From the NCBI RefSeq assembly GCF_041224415.1, contig NZ_JBGFFE010000005.1, forward strand, positions 1 to 64,000: a DNA stretch of 64,000 nucleotides. Direction: 5' to 3'. Position 1 is the stretch's first letter. Each line of letters opens with the position of its first letter. The notes beneath the pieces were generated by a model. The model was not told the origin of the DNA. It was given only the letters and a program-made list of their open reading frames with translations, and did not search any database. This stretch comes from Clostridium_B lapidicellarium. GTDB taxonomy: Bacteria > Bacillota > Clostridia > Clostridiales > Clostridiaceae. Below are positions 43,058 to 51,740 of this stretch, piece by piece. The position numbers and the translations under genes are program-made.

Positions 43058-45922
43058 TTAACGTATACTTTCCACTCTGTCGTCCAAATCCATTGAAATA
43101 ACGCTTTTACCCTTGCCGGCCCTGTTCTGAAGAGCCATATCTTTTAATTTCACCTTTGCACTATTTCCATTAATTGAATTTAAAATAAAAACATGATTCA
43201 TCTTGTCTTCACTGTCCGCCAAAAAAGAATATACAACTTTCTGATCATCTCTAAGGCTCATTCCTATTACCCCTGAAGCCAGCCTTCCCATGGCACTTAT
43301 GGAGTCCCCCCTGAATTTTATTGCCATACCACTGTTATTTACCAGAAGCACCTGAGGATTTTTAGCCCTGCTGTACTTTACATCTATCAGGAAATCTTCC
43401 CTGTTTTTAAATTTATATGCCCTATCCCATAAATTTATATCTTTAAATTCAGCAGCAGGGGTTTTTTTAACTATTCCGCCGCCGGTAAAAAAGTACATGT
43501 ACCCCGAGTCAAAATTTTCTATGGAAATCAATGCAAGCACATCTTTCACATCTATCTTCCCCATAAGTTTTGTAATATGTATTCCCTCATTTCCCATATC
43601 CTGGAGCATATATGCAGGTATTGAAAACACTCTTCCATCTGCAGTAAACATGAGCACAGCAGATTTTGAATTGGTAAGTACATTTTTGCTTGACCTTCCG
43701 GTATTTGAAACTTTGATCATTCCCGATTTATTCATGTTTATATAAAATTCCCCATATTTATATTTGCCGCAGGACTTCACATCCAATACCGCATCCCCCT
43801 CCGGCAGCGTAAAGAGGCTTGTAGTGACTATATTTCTATCTCCAGGTGCCATTTCAGGCACTTTCAACTTAAAATGAAGTCCTATTTTCGTAGATATCTC
43901 TATAAGTCCTATATGAGAATTTCTGTCCAAGAGTTTCATCCGTAAAAGTTTCTCTCCCTTTTTCAATTTAAGGGCCATAATTCTGACATAATTTGTAATG
44001 AAGGATTCCAATTTGGTCCTTTTTATTCCCCCACCGGTGGTGAAAAATACAAAATCCTGTTTTGAATTCAAGTTTCCAATATTATAGACCGCAGTTATGT
44101 TCTCTTCAGATAAATCGAGGTTTTTTATTATACTGTCAAGCCGCTGACCCTTTTCCTTCCATTTAAATTCGGGAATGCCGCTTCCCTTCAAGTTATAGAC
44201 ATTGCCCTTGTCTGTAAAGAACATAAATGTATCTTTTGTATTGGCATTTATAAGATACCTGTTAAAATCGCCCTCCCTGTATTTTATATCTTCAATTTTT
44301 CCACTGGATCTGCTGTAGCTTTTTTCAGAAATTCTCTTTATAAAAGCTTCATTGGACATCGTCACAACTATGTTTTCATCCAGCATAATCTCTTCTTCAT
44401 CTATTTTGGCCTTGCTATCCTCTGCTATAATGGCGGTTTTCCTTTTATCACCGTACTTTTCGCTTATTTTCTTCAGTTCCCTCTTTATTATTTTAAGTAT
44501 TTCCCTTTCACTGCCCAATATTTTTGTAAGCCTCTTTATGGCCTTTAAAAGTTTATTGTATTCTTTTTCAAAAGATGCTATTTCAAGTCCTGTAAGCCTA
44601 TACAGCATGAGTTCCAGTATAGCTTCCGCCTGTGGGGCCGTAAATTGAAATTTATTCATGAGATTGGAGGCGGCATTTTTCTTGGATTTGGAAGCCCTTA
44701 TGGTTTTTATGATCTCATCCATTATACCTATGGCTTTTATAAATCCCTCTACAATATGAAACCTCGATTTTGCCGCATCCAGCTCTTTCTCCGTTCTTCT
44801 CCTTACAATTTCCTTCTGATAATCCACATAGTAGCCCAATATAGTCTTAAGTCCCATAGTCTGGGGCTTTCCATTAGCCAAAGCCACCATATTAAAGGAC
44901 AGGTTACACTGCAGATCCGTTTTTTTGAAAAGATATTTTAAAATCTTCCTTACAAGTGGAACATCCGCCGATTTTTTAAACTCTATTACTGCCCTTATAC
45001 CTCTCCTGTCGGACTCATCCCTTATATCGGATATAGGTTCGAACACCTTTGCATGTCTCTTGTCCGCAGTCATCTCGGAAATAGTCTGGAGTAACTTTGC
45101 TTTGCTCCTCCTGTATGGAAATTGGGTTATAACTATGGCCAATTTACCGTTTTTCAGCTTTTCTATAGATGTCCTGGCCCTCAATGTCACTCTTCCTTCA
45201 CCTGTTTCATAGGCGGAAAGGAGGGACTTCTTACCTATTATTATTCCGCCGGTAGGCAGATCAGGACCTTTTACATAGTCCATAAGCTCTTCAGTAGTTA
45301 TGTGAGGGTTATCTATATAGGCCGCTGCAGCCTCAATCACTTCTCTCAAGTTGTGTGGTGGAATATTAGTGGCAAGGCCTACGGCTATTCCAAAAGCTCC
45401 ATTTACCAGCAGATTGGGATATCTTGCCGGAAGAACTTCAGGTTCTTTTTCGGAACCCGAATAATTGTCTACCATGTTTACCACATCTTTGTCTATATCC
45501 CTCATCATCTCCATGGCGATAGGAGTAAGCCTTGCCTCCGTATAACGCATAGCTGCAGCGCTGTCTCCATCCTGGCTCCCCCAATTTCCATGTCCGTCTA
45601 TGAGGGGCATCCTGGTAGTAAAACCCTGGGCCAGTATAACCATGGCATCATATACGGAAGTATCACCGTGAGGATGATATTTTCCAAGTATGTCACCCAC
45701 TATTCTGGCAGATTTGTAATAAGGTCTGTCGGGAAATGCCTTCAATTTGTAACTCCCGTATATTATTCTCCTATGTACAGGCTTTAGACCATCCCTGACG
45801 TCTGGAAGCGCCCTGTCTTTTGCCACCTCAACCGCATAGGGAAGATAATTATCCGGCATAGCTTCTTCTATTGGAATTTTTATTATATTGTGATCTTGTG
45901 GAATTACTGTTTTAGTTGCCAC
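43058..45922 (-). CDS. parC: DNA topoisomerase IV subunit A (ParC/GyrA type)
   Basis: This is the DNA-cleaving subunit of a type IIA topoisomerase. The 954-residue protein has ALPDVRDGLKPVHRRIIYG, the quinolone-region loop YHPHGDTSVYDAMV, and the catalytic Tyr at about 127 (AAMRYTEARLTP). A long coiled-coil follows, then a C-terminal DNA-wrapping region of repeated beta blades (for example DFVFFTTGGGIKRTKLESF). It is paired with the B subunit 103 bp upstream. It is called ParC rather than GyrA because the pair lies outside the replication-origin context; this remains a family-level judgement. Confidence 0.9.
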   Translation of the reverse strand: MATKTVIPQDHNIIKIPIEEAMPDNYLPYAVEVAKDRALPDVRDGLKPVHRRIIYGSYKLKAFPDRPYYKSARIVGDILGKYHPHGDTSVYDAMVILAQGFTTRMPLIDGHGNWGSQDGDSAAAMRYTEARLTPIAMEMMRDIDKDVVNMVDNYSGSEKEPEVLPARYPNLLVNGAFGIAVGLATNIPPHNLREVIEAAAAYIDNPHITTEELMDYVKGPDLPTGGIIIGKKSLLSAYETGEGRVTLRARTSIEKLKNGKLAIVITQFPYRRSKAKLLQTISEMTADKRHAKVFEPISDIRDESDRRGIRAVIEFKKSADVPLVRKILKYLFKKTDLQCNLSFNMVALANGKPQTMGLKTILGYYVDYQKEIVRRRTEKELDAAKSRFHIVEGFIKAIGIMDEIIKTIRASKSKKNAASNLMNKFQFTAPQAEAILELMLYRLTGLEIASFEKEYNKLLKAIKRLTKILGSEREILKIIKRELKKISEKYGDKRKTAIIAEDSKAKIDEEEIMLDENIVVTMSNEAFIKRISEKSYSRSSGKIEDIKYREGDFNRYLINANTKDTFMFFTDKGNVYNLKGSGIPEFKWKEKGQRLDSIIKNLDLSEENITAVYNIGNLNSKQDFVFFTTGGGIKRTKLESFITNYVRIMALKLKKGEKLLRMKLLDRNSHIGLIEISTKIGLHFKLKVPEMAPGDRNIVTTSLFTLPEGDAVLDVKSCGKYKYGEFYINMNKSGMIKVSNTGRSSKNVLTNSKSAVLMFTADGRVFSIPAYMLQDMGNEGIHITKLMGKIDVKDVLALISIENFDSGYMYFFTGGGIVKKTPAAEFKDINLWDRAYKFKNREDFLIDVKYSRAKNPQVLLVNNSGMAIKFRGDSISAMGRLASGVIGMSLRDDQKVVYSFLADSEDKMNHVFILNSINGNSAKVKLKDMALQNRAGKGKSVISMDLDDRVESIR

Positions 45923-45939
45923 GTAAAAAACCTCCTTTT

Positions 45940-46026
45940 TACAATTGACAATTTACAATTAATGAAGATTTTTCTACGAAAAATCAACCACAATTGTCAA
46001 TTGTCCATTGTCCACTGTAAATTGCC
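45940..46026. repeat. AT-rich hairpin repeat element, clearest copy (parE-parC junction)
   Basis: The left arm ACAATTGACAATTTACAATT, central stem AGATTTTTC-TAC-GAAAAATC, and right arm CAATTGTCAATTGTCCATTG followed by GTAAATTG fold as one long hairpin of about 87 bp. The right edge touches the parE stop codon. Confidence 0.8.
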
Positions 46027-47981
46027 TAAAACTGCGCATATTTGTACATATATTTTTTCCTCGGTGCCACTACGTCGCCCATAAGCAGCGATATCATCTT
46101 TTCGGCTTTTACGGCATCTTCTATGGTTATCTGCTGAAGTGTCCTGCTTTCGGGATTTAAAGTAGTCTGCCACAGCTGGTCCGGATTCATCTCTCCCAAA
46201 CCCTTGTACCTTTGAACAAGTGCCCCGGATCCAATTTCCTTTTTGGCCCCCAAAAGCTGTTCATCGCTGTAAGCGTATTTTGTCACATCTTTTCCCCTAA
46301 CACTTCTATAGACCTTGTAAAGCGGCGGAAGTGCTATATACAGATGTCCATTTGATATAAGCTGCCTCATATATCTGTATATGTAAGTCATCCACAACGC
46401 CCTTATATGATATCCGTCCACATCTGCATCGCTGAGTATTATGATCTTGTTGTACTTCAAATCCTCCTCCCTGTAGTTTTTAAGTATGCCAGTACCTATA
46501 GCCGTGTTGAATATCTTCAGTTCCTCACTTCCAAGTACGTTTTCCAGCTTTTGTTTTTCGGTATTCATTATCTTGCCTTTAGATGGCATTATGGTTTGGA
46601 ATCGTCTGTCTCTGGCCTGCTTTGCAGAACCTCCTGCCGAATCTCCTTCTACCACTATAAATTCACATTCGGACGGATCTTTTAAAGTACACACCGCAAT
46701 TTTTCCTGCAAGAGGTGCTGTTCCCTTACCCACTTTCTTCTTTTCGGCATCATTTATTTTTCTTATTTTTTCCCTTCTCAAAGCAGTATCGAGGGCATTG
46801 TTTATTATATTCGAAGCCACATCCCTGTTATCTTCTATCCATTCAGAAAGTTTTGTATAGGAAATGTCATTCATCATGGTATAGGCTTCCGTATTTCCCA
46901 GTTTGGTTTTGGTCTGGCCCTCAAATATGGGATTGTTTATCTTTATTTTAATTATGGCAGTCATTCCTTCCCGAAGATCATCCCCGTCAAATTCCCTGTC
47001 CTTTTCCTTAAGTAAATTCAGTTTTCTCGCCCCTTCTTTAAAAGCCCTGGTCATACCTGCCTTAAAACCGCTTTCATGGGTTCCCGATTCAGTTGTGGGA
47101 ATATTGTTGACATAGCTTGCTATATGGTAGTTAGTCGAGTCGGTAAACTGGATGCACACTTCTCCTTCCATTGTCAAATCACCTACATGTCTTTTTCCCG
47201 CAAAAAATATTGGTTTCTTATGAAGGGGTGTCTTGCTCTCGTTCAAATATTCTATAAAATCCAGAAGACCCCTTTCAGAATGATATTCTCTCTGCATTTC
47301 ATTTCCCCGGAGCCCGCACACAAGTTTTAAAGTTATACCCTTATTTTGAAAAGCCAGTTCTCTAAGTCTCTCTTCTATAACGTCCGGCTTGAACTCCACC
47401 GTGGAAAACACCCTTTCATCAGGCATGAATGTGACTTTGGTACCTGTCTCACCAGTGTCGCCCACTATCTTGAGATCAGTCACAGGGGTGCCCGGCATAT
47501 TTTTTTTGAAATGCCTGTCATAGGCATATTCAAATCTCTGTGCATATATATGTCCATCCCTTTTCACTTCCACTTCCATCCATCTGGACAGTGCATTAAC
47601 CACAGCTGCACCTACACCATGAAGTCCCCCCGAGGTCTTGTAAACCTTATTGTTGAACTTCCCTCCGGTATGCAGCTCCGTAAACACCATTTCCACTCCG
47701 TTTATTTTTTTTACAGGGTGAATGCCGGTAGGTATCCCCCGGCCATTATCCTCTACAGACACACTTCCATCTTCGTTTAATGTCACACAGGCCCTGTCTC
47801 CAAACCCATTGGAAATTTCATCTATAGAATTATCCAATATTTCCCATATACAGTGATGAAGACCCCTGCTCCCCGTGGAACCTATATACATACCCGGTCT
47901 AACACGAACCGGTTCCAGTTTTTCCAAAGAGGTCAGGGAAGTTACATCATAAACTTCATTTTTCTCATCCATATTTTTCAT
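46026..47981 (-). CDS. parE: DNA topoisomerase IV subunit B (ParE/GyrB type)
   Basis: This is the ATPase subunit of a type IIA topoisomerase. The 651-residue protein shows RVRPGMYIGSTGSRGLHH, EILDNSIDEI, VEDNGRGIPTGIHP and SGGLHGVGAAVVNALS in the GHKL ATPase, and EGDSAGGSAKQARDR plus LSDADVDGYHIRALW in the TOPRIM part. GGAGG lies 11 bases before the ATG; a second ATG three codons in is possible. It is the first gene of parE-parC. Confidence 0.93.
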   Translation of the reverse strand: MKNMDEKNEVYDVTSLTSLEKLEPVRVRPGMYIGSTGSRGLHHCIWEILDNSIDEISNGFGDRACVTLNEDGSVSVEDNGRGIPTGIHPVKKINGVEMVFTELHTGGKFNNKVYKTSGGLHGVGAAVVNALSRWMEVEVKRDGHIYAQRFEYAYDRHFKKNMPGTPVTDLKIVGDTGETGTKVTFMPDERVFSTVEFKPDVIEERLRELAFQNKGITLKLVCGLRGNEMQREYHSERGLLDFIEYLNESKTPLHKKPIFFAGKRHVGDLTMEGEVCIQFTDSTNYHIASYVNNIPTTESGTHESGFKAGMTRAFKEGARKLNLLKEKDREFDGDDLREGMTAIIKIKINNPIFEGQTKTKLGNTEAYTMMNDISYTKLSEWIEDNRDVASNIINNALDTALRREKIRKINDAEKKKVGKGTAPLAGKIAVCTLKDPSECEFIVVEGDSAGGSAKQARDRRFQTIMPSKGKIMNTEKQKLENVLGSEELKIFNTAIGTGILKNYREEDLKYNKIIILSDADVDGYHIRALWMTYIYRYMRQLISNGHLYIALPPLYKVYRSVRGKDVTKYAYSDEQLLGAKKEIGSGALVQRYKGLGEMNPDQLWQTTLNPESRTLQQITIEDAVKAEKMISLLMGDVVAPRKKYMYKYAQF

Positions 47982-48306
47982 CTATACAGTTTCCTCCAAA
48001 ATAATTATCTTCTATCCGTATTCCCATATAATATTCCAATAATAGCCAGCAAATTCCTTCCCATTTGCCGACAGCAATTTCAACAGAATTTAAAAAAGCC
48101 TTCTGAAACACCGGAGAAGGTATAAGATTTAAAGTTTAAACTTCAAAATTATTATATATATATAGATGAGATTATGCAAATATATCGATAAAATTTTTAA
48201 ACCGCACTAAGATTAACCCCATTTTAACCTTGTTTTAACTTTATAAGCGTATATATTATAATATAGATGAGTTAAAAATAACAAAATCAAATAGGGTGAT
48301 TTTAAA
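47982..48306. other. 325-bp divergent intergenic region between parE and the phospholipase-like gene
   Basis: Toward parE it holds a possible promoter (TATAAT at 48156-48151 on the minus strand, poor -35 TTGCAT 17 bases before). Toward the plus-strand gene it holds TATAAT at 48257-48262 and three 11-bp-spaced TTAAC repeats (separate entry). The rest is AT-rich without open frames. Confidence 0.5.
48211..48262 (+). promoter_or_regulatory. Candidate PhoP (Pho box) promoter
   Basis: TTAAC occurs at 48211, 48222 and 48233, exactly 11 bp apart, the spacing of PhoP direct repeats (TTAACA with 5-6 base spacers). The last copy (TTAACT) sits 18 bases before TATAAT at 48257, where a -35 box would be. 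The downstream gene is phospholipase-C-like, which would fit phosphate starvation control. Confidence 0.5.
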
Positions 48307-48888
48307 ATGATAACAAATACACATTTATTGATGTCCCGTGTACTATTCAAGTACTGCTCAAAAAAATTGGACACTAAATTGAATAAATTTAATTTTCTAT
48401 ACGGCAATATAAAACCGGATTTTACAAGTGGTAAATCCAATTACCACCATTGCATGGACGAAAGCATGGACGTAGTGTGTGATTACTGCAGCCAGCTTAT
48501 CAACACCAAAATGTCAATAAAAACATACTCCCTTACTCTAGGTATCGTGTGTCATTTGATCTGTGATTATTTTTGTCTATACCATACAAAAGAATACAGA
48601 GACAAAAGCCTTTTTGAACATTTCATGTATGAAGTGCGTCTTCATTTTGCATCCATAAATATTTTTATATTCAAAAGATCTAAGATTACCATGGATACAC
48701 AGAATGTCTCCGAAAAAAGCATACCTGACATCATATACCACATGCATGAAAAATACAGTATGGAAAATAAATCCTATTTCAGGGATATAGTCTATGCCGT
48801 TTCAACAGCAATGATGGTTATGGATCTAATAGTAAACAAGAAAAACTTAGGTTATAGCAGTTTTGAAAATATTAGAAAAATTTCCTGA
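48307..48888 (+). CDS. Zinc-dependent phospholipase C-like protein
   Basis: The 193-residue protein resembles the zinc-dependent phospholipase C family of Firmicutes. Spaced His/Asp residues expected of the trinuclear zinc site are seen in THLLMSRVLF, YGNIKPDFTSGK, NYHHCMDES and LGIVCHLICDYFCLYH. No signal peptide is visible, so it may act on intracellular or membrane-inner substrates, or may not be a lipase. TAGGGTGA precedes the ATG. Its stop is 13 bp from the convergent leuB stop. A possible Pho box lies upstream. Confidence 0.75.
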   Translation: MITNTHLLMSRVLFKYCSKKLDTKLNKFNFLYGNIKPDFTSGKSNYHHCMDESMDVVCDYCSQLINTKMSIKTYSLTLGIVCHLICDYFCLYHTKEYRDKSLFEHFMYEVRLHFASINIFIFKRSKITMDTQNVSEKSIPDIIYHMHEKYSMENKSYFRDIVYAVSTAMMVMDLIVNKKNLGYSSFENIRKIS

Positions 48889-48901
48889 TTTTCAATTTCA
48901 G

Positions 48902-49966
48902 CTATATTTTTTTACATATCAAGTCTCCCATCTCTTCTGTCCCAACGATTTTTGAATTTTTTACAGCAATATCCGGAGTTCTGTAGCCCCCACTTAGGAC
49001 TTCAGATACTGCATTTTTTATATTTTCTGCAATATCCGCCCTGTTGAAACTATATTTAAGCATCATTGCAGCACTCATGATCGTACCAATGGGATTTGCT
49101 TTATTACAGCCGGCAATATCCGGTGCGGAACCATGTACCGGTTCATAAAGTCCAAAAGAATCACCCCTTACACTGGCTGAAGGCAGCATTCCGAGAGATC
49201 CTGTCAGCATTGAAGCCTCATCGCTTAAAATGTCGCCAAACATGTTCTCGGTCAGGATCACGTCAAACTGGGCGGGATCTCTTATAAGCTGCATTGCGGC
49301 ATTGTCAACATACATACAGCTGACTTCAACATCACTGTATTCCCTTGAAATTTTACCGACGATTTTCCTCCAGAGTTTTGAACTTTCAAGCACATTGGAT
49401 TTATCCACCAAAGTGAGTTTTTTATTTCTCTTTCTCGCAATTTCAAAAGATTTTCTCGTTATTCTATCTATCTCAAAGCTGGAATAACTTATAGTATCCC
49501 ACGCTTTTTGCCCCCCTTTTATATTTACCGTATTCTTTTCTCCAAAATAAGCTCCGCCCAACAATTCCCTGACTATCATTATGTCAAGCCCTTTTCCAAG
49601 AACTTCATCTTTTAAATTTGAAGCGGATTTAAGTTCAGGAAACAATATGGCAGGCCTCAAGTTTGCAAATACGCCAAGAGCTTTTCTTATACCTAAAAGT
49701 CCAGCCTCCGGTCTCAAATTACCGGGAAAATGATCCCATTTGGGTCCCCCTACTGCACCTAAAAGTACAGCTTCGCTGTTTTGGCATATCCTTATAGTTT
49801 CTTCGGGAAGCGGCGTCCCCTTTTCATCAAGTGCGCTCCCCCCAAGAAGCACATCTTCATATTCAAGATCAAATTTATATTTATGAGCAACAGTCCTCAG
49901 CACTTTTTTTCCCTGTTTTGTTATTTCACTACCTATTCCATCCCCTGGTATAACAGCTATCTTCAC
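48902..49966 (-). CDS. leuB: 3-isopropylmalate dehydrogenase
   Basis: LeuB oxidises and decarboxylates 3-isopropylmalate with NAD, the third step of leucine synthesis. The 354-residue protein opens IAVIPGDGIGSEITKQGKKV and contains LLGAVGGPKWD, LRPEAGLLGIRKALGVFANL, VRELLGGAYFGEK, and SDEASMLTGSLGMLPSAS. It overlaps leuD by 4 bases and is the last gene of leuACDB. Confidence 0.97.
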   Translation of the reverse strand: MKIAVIPGDGIGSEITKQGKKVLRTVAHKYKFDLEYEDVLLGGSALDEKGTPLPEETIRICQNSEAVLLGAVGGPKWDHFPGNLRPEAGLLGIRKALGVFANLRPAILFPELKSASNLKDEVLGKGLDIMIVRELLGGAYFGEKNTVNIKGGQKAWDTISYSSFEIDRITRKSFEIARKRNKKLTLVDKSNVLESSKLWRKIVGKISREYSDVEVSCMYVDNAAMQLIRDPAQFDVILTENMFGDILSDEASMLTGSLGMLPSASVRGDSFGLYEPVHGSAPDIAGCNKANPIGTIMSAAMMLKYSFNRADIAENIKNAVSEVLSGGYRTPDIAVKNSKIVGTEEMGDLICKKI

Positions 49967-50457
49967 TTGTCCGCCCCCTCTTTTCTCAAATAATTTATAA
50001 GTCCCCGGGATTCTATGATTTCCTGCATAAAATCCGGAAAAGGAACTGCCCTGTATGTTTTTCCCCCTGTAATATTTTTTATGATTCCAGAGGTCAAATC
50101 CACCGATACTTCGTCACCTTCTTCTATTTCACGGGCCGCCTTCCTGCATTCAATTATGGGAAGGCCTATATTTATGGAATTCCTGAAAAATATTCTGGCA
50201 AAGGTCTCTGCTATTACACAGGAAATACCTGACGCTTTTATAGCTATAGGTGCATGCTCCCTGGAAGATCCACATCCGAAATTCCTGCCTGCCACCAGTA
50301 CAGAACCGTTTTTGACTTTCGAGGAAAATCCCTTATCCAGATCTTCCATACAGTGAGAGGCAAGTTCCTTTTCATCGCTTGTATTTAAATATCTGGCAGG
50401 TATTATGACATCTGTATCCACATTATCTCCATATTTAATCACTTTTCCACCTATCAT
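49963..50457 (-). CDS. leuD: 3-isopropylmalate dehydratase small subunit
   Basis: The 164-residue swivelling subunit of isopropylmalate isomerase contains the landmarks DNVDTDVIIPARYLNT and AGRNFGCGSSREHAPIAIKA. The length fits the LeuD2 (archaeal/clostridial) type that pairs with a LeuC of about 420 residues. It overlaps leuC and leuB by 4 bases each, pointing to coupled translation. Confidence 0.96.
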   Translation of the reverse strand: MIGGKVIKYGDNVDTDVIIPARYLNTSDEKELASHCMEDLDKGFSSKVKNGSVLVAGRNFGCGSSREHAPIAIKASGISCVIAETFARIFFRNSINIGLPIIECRKAAREIEEGDEVSVDLTSGIIKNITGGKTYRAVPFPDFMQEIIESRGLINYLRKEGADK

Positions 50458-51719
50458 TTTACCACCTCCTCCGGTGAGGAAATTCTGCCAGTTACAGCTG
50501 AAGCCGCAGCCACAGCGGGGCTTGCAAGGTATACCTCGCTTTTAACATGTCCCATTCTTCCCACAAAATTTCTATTTGTAGTTGAAACGGCTCTCTCCCC
50601 TTCTGCAAGTATCCCCATGTGTCCCCCGAGGCAAGGCCCGCAGGTAGGAGTGCTCACCACAGCCCCTGATTCTATGAAAGTTTCTATAATTCCCTCCCGC
50701 AGTGCCTGGAGATATATTCTCTGTGTTGCAGGAAATATGATTGCCCTTACATTTTTATTCACTTTCCTTCCCTTTAAAACACTGGCTGCAGATCTCAAGT
50801 CGCTTATTCTCCCATTGGTACAGGATCCTATAACTACCTGATCTATTTTTATGTTTCCCACCTCGTCAATAGTCCTGGTATTTTCAGGGCTATGCGGGAA
50901 TGCCACTGTAGGGCGGATATTGCTTAAATCTATATCCACTGATTTTTCATATTCAGCATCCCTGTCCGCTTCATATATACTGTACTTTCTCTTTGAATGT
51001 TTCCCGACGTAATCTATGGTCCTGTCATCCACGGGGAAAATGCCGTTTTTGGCTCCTGCTTCTATTGCCATGTTGGAGATGGTAAAGCGATCGTCCATGG
51101 AGAGTTCGCCTACACCCCTGCCTGTAAATTCCATGGACTTGTAAAGAGCTCCGTCTACACCTATCATCCCTATGATGTGTAAAATGACATCTTTTCCACT
51201 CACCCATTCAGGGAGCTTCCCGTAAAGCACAAATCTTATGGCACCGGGAACTTTGAACCATGCCTCTCCTTTGGCCATTCCCGCGGCCATGTCCGTGCTC
51301 CCAACACCTGTGGCAAAAGCACCAAGTGCTCCGTAGGTGCAGGTGTGTGAATCCGCCCCTATTATTGCGTCTCCACAAACCGCCAGACCCTTTTCGGGAA
51401 TAAGAGCATGTTCAATTCCCATCTGTCCTATTTCAAAATAATTTTCAATTTTCATATTCCGTGCAAACTTTCTTACACATTTGCACTGCTGTGCTGACTT
51501 TATATCCTTGTTGGGAGTAAAATGATCCGGGACAATAGCTATCTTGCCTCTGTCAAAAACTCTGCCAACTCCAATTTTATTAAATTCATTTATAGCTACC
51601 GGCGTAGTTATGTCATTTCCAAGTACAAGATCCAATTTGGCCTTTATCAATTGCCCGGCTTTTACGGAATCCTCCCCCGCATGGCAGGCCAGTATTTTCT
51701 GCGTCATCGTCATACCCAT
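50454..51719 (-). CDS. leuC: 3-isopropylmalate dehydratase large subunit
   Basis: LeuC carries the 4Fe-4S cluster that isomerises 2- to 3-isopropylmalate. At 421 residues it is the short LeuC2 form. The cluster ligands are visible in VVIGSCTNGRISDL and STPTCGPCLGGHMG. The N-terminal aconitase blocks include GADSHTCTYGALGAFATGVG. AGGAGG lies 8 bases before the ATG. Confidence 0.96.
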   Translation of the reverse strand: MGMTMTQKILACHAGEDSVKAGQLIKAKLDLVLGNDITTPVAINEFNKIGVGRVFDRGKIAIVPDHFTPNKDIKSAQQCKCVRKFARNMKIENYFEIGQMGIEHALIPEKGLAVCGDAIIGADSHTCTYGALGAFATGVGSTDMAAGMAKGEAWFKVPGAIRFVLYGKLPEWVSGKDVILHIIGMIGVDGALYKSMEFTGRGVGELSMDDRFTISNMAIEAGAKNGIFPVDDRTIDYVGKHSKRKYSIYEADRDAEYEKSVDIDLSNIRPTVAFPHSPENTRTIDEVGNIKIDQVVIGSCTNGRISDLRSAASVLKGRKVNKNVRAIIFPATQRIYLQALREGIIETFIESGAVVSTPTCGPCLGGHMGILAEGERAVSTTNRNFVGRMGHVKSEVYLASPAVAAASAVTGRISSPEEVVK

Positions 51720-51740
51720 ACATATACCTCCTTTAAAGTT

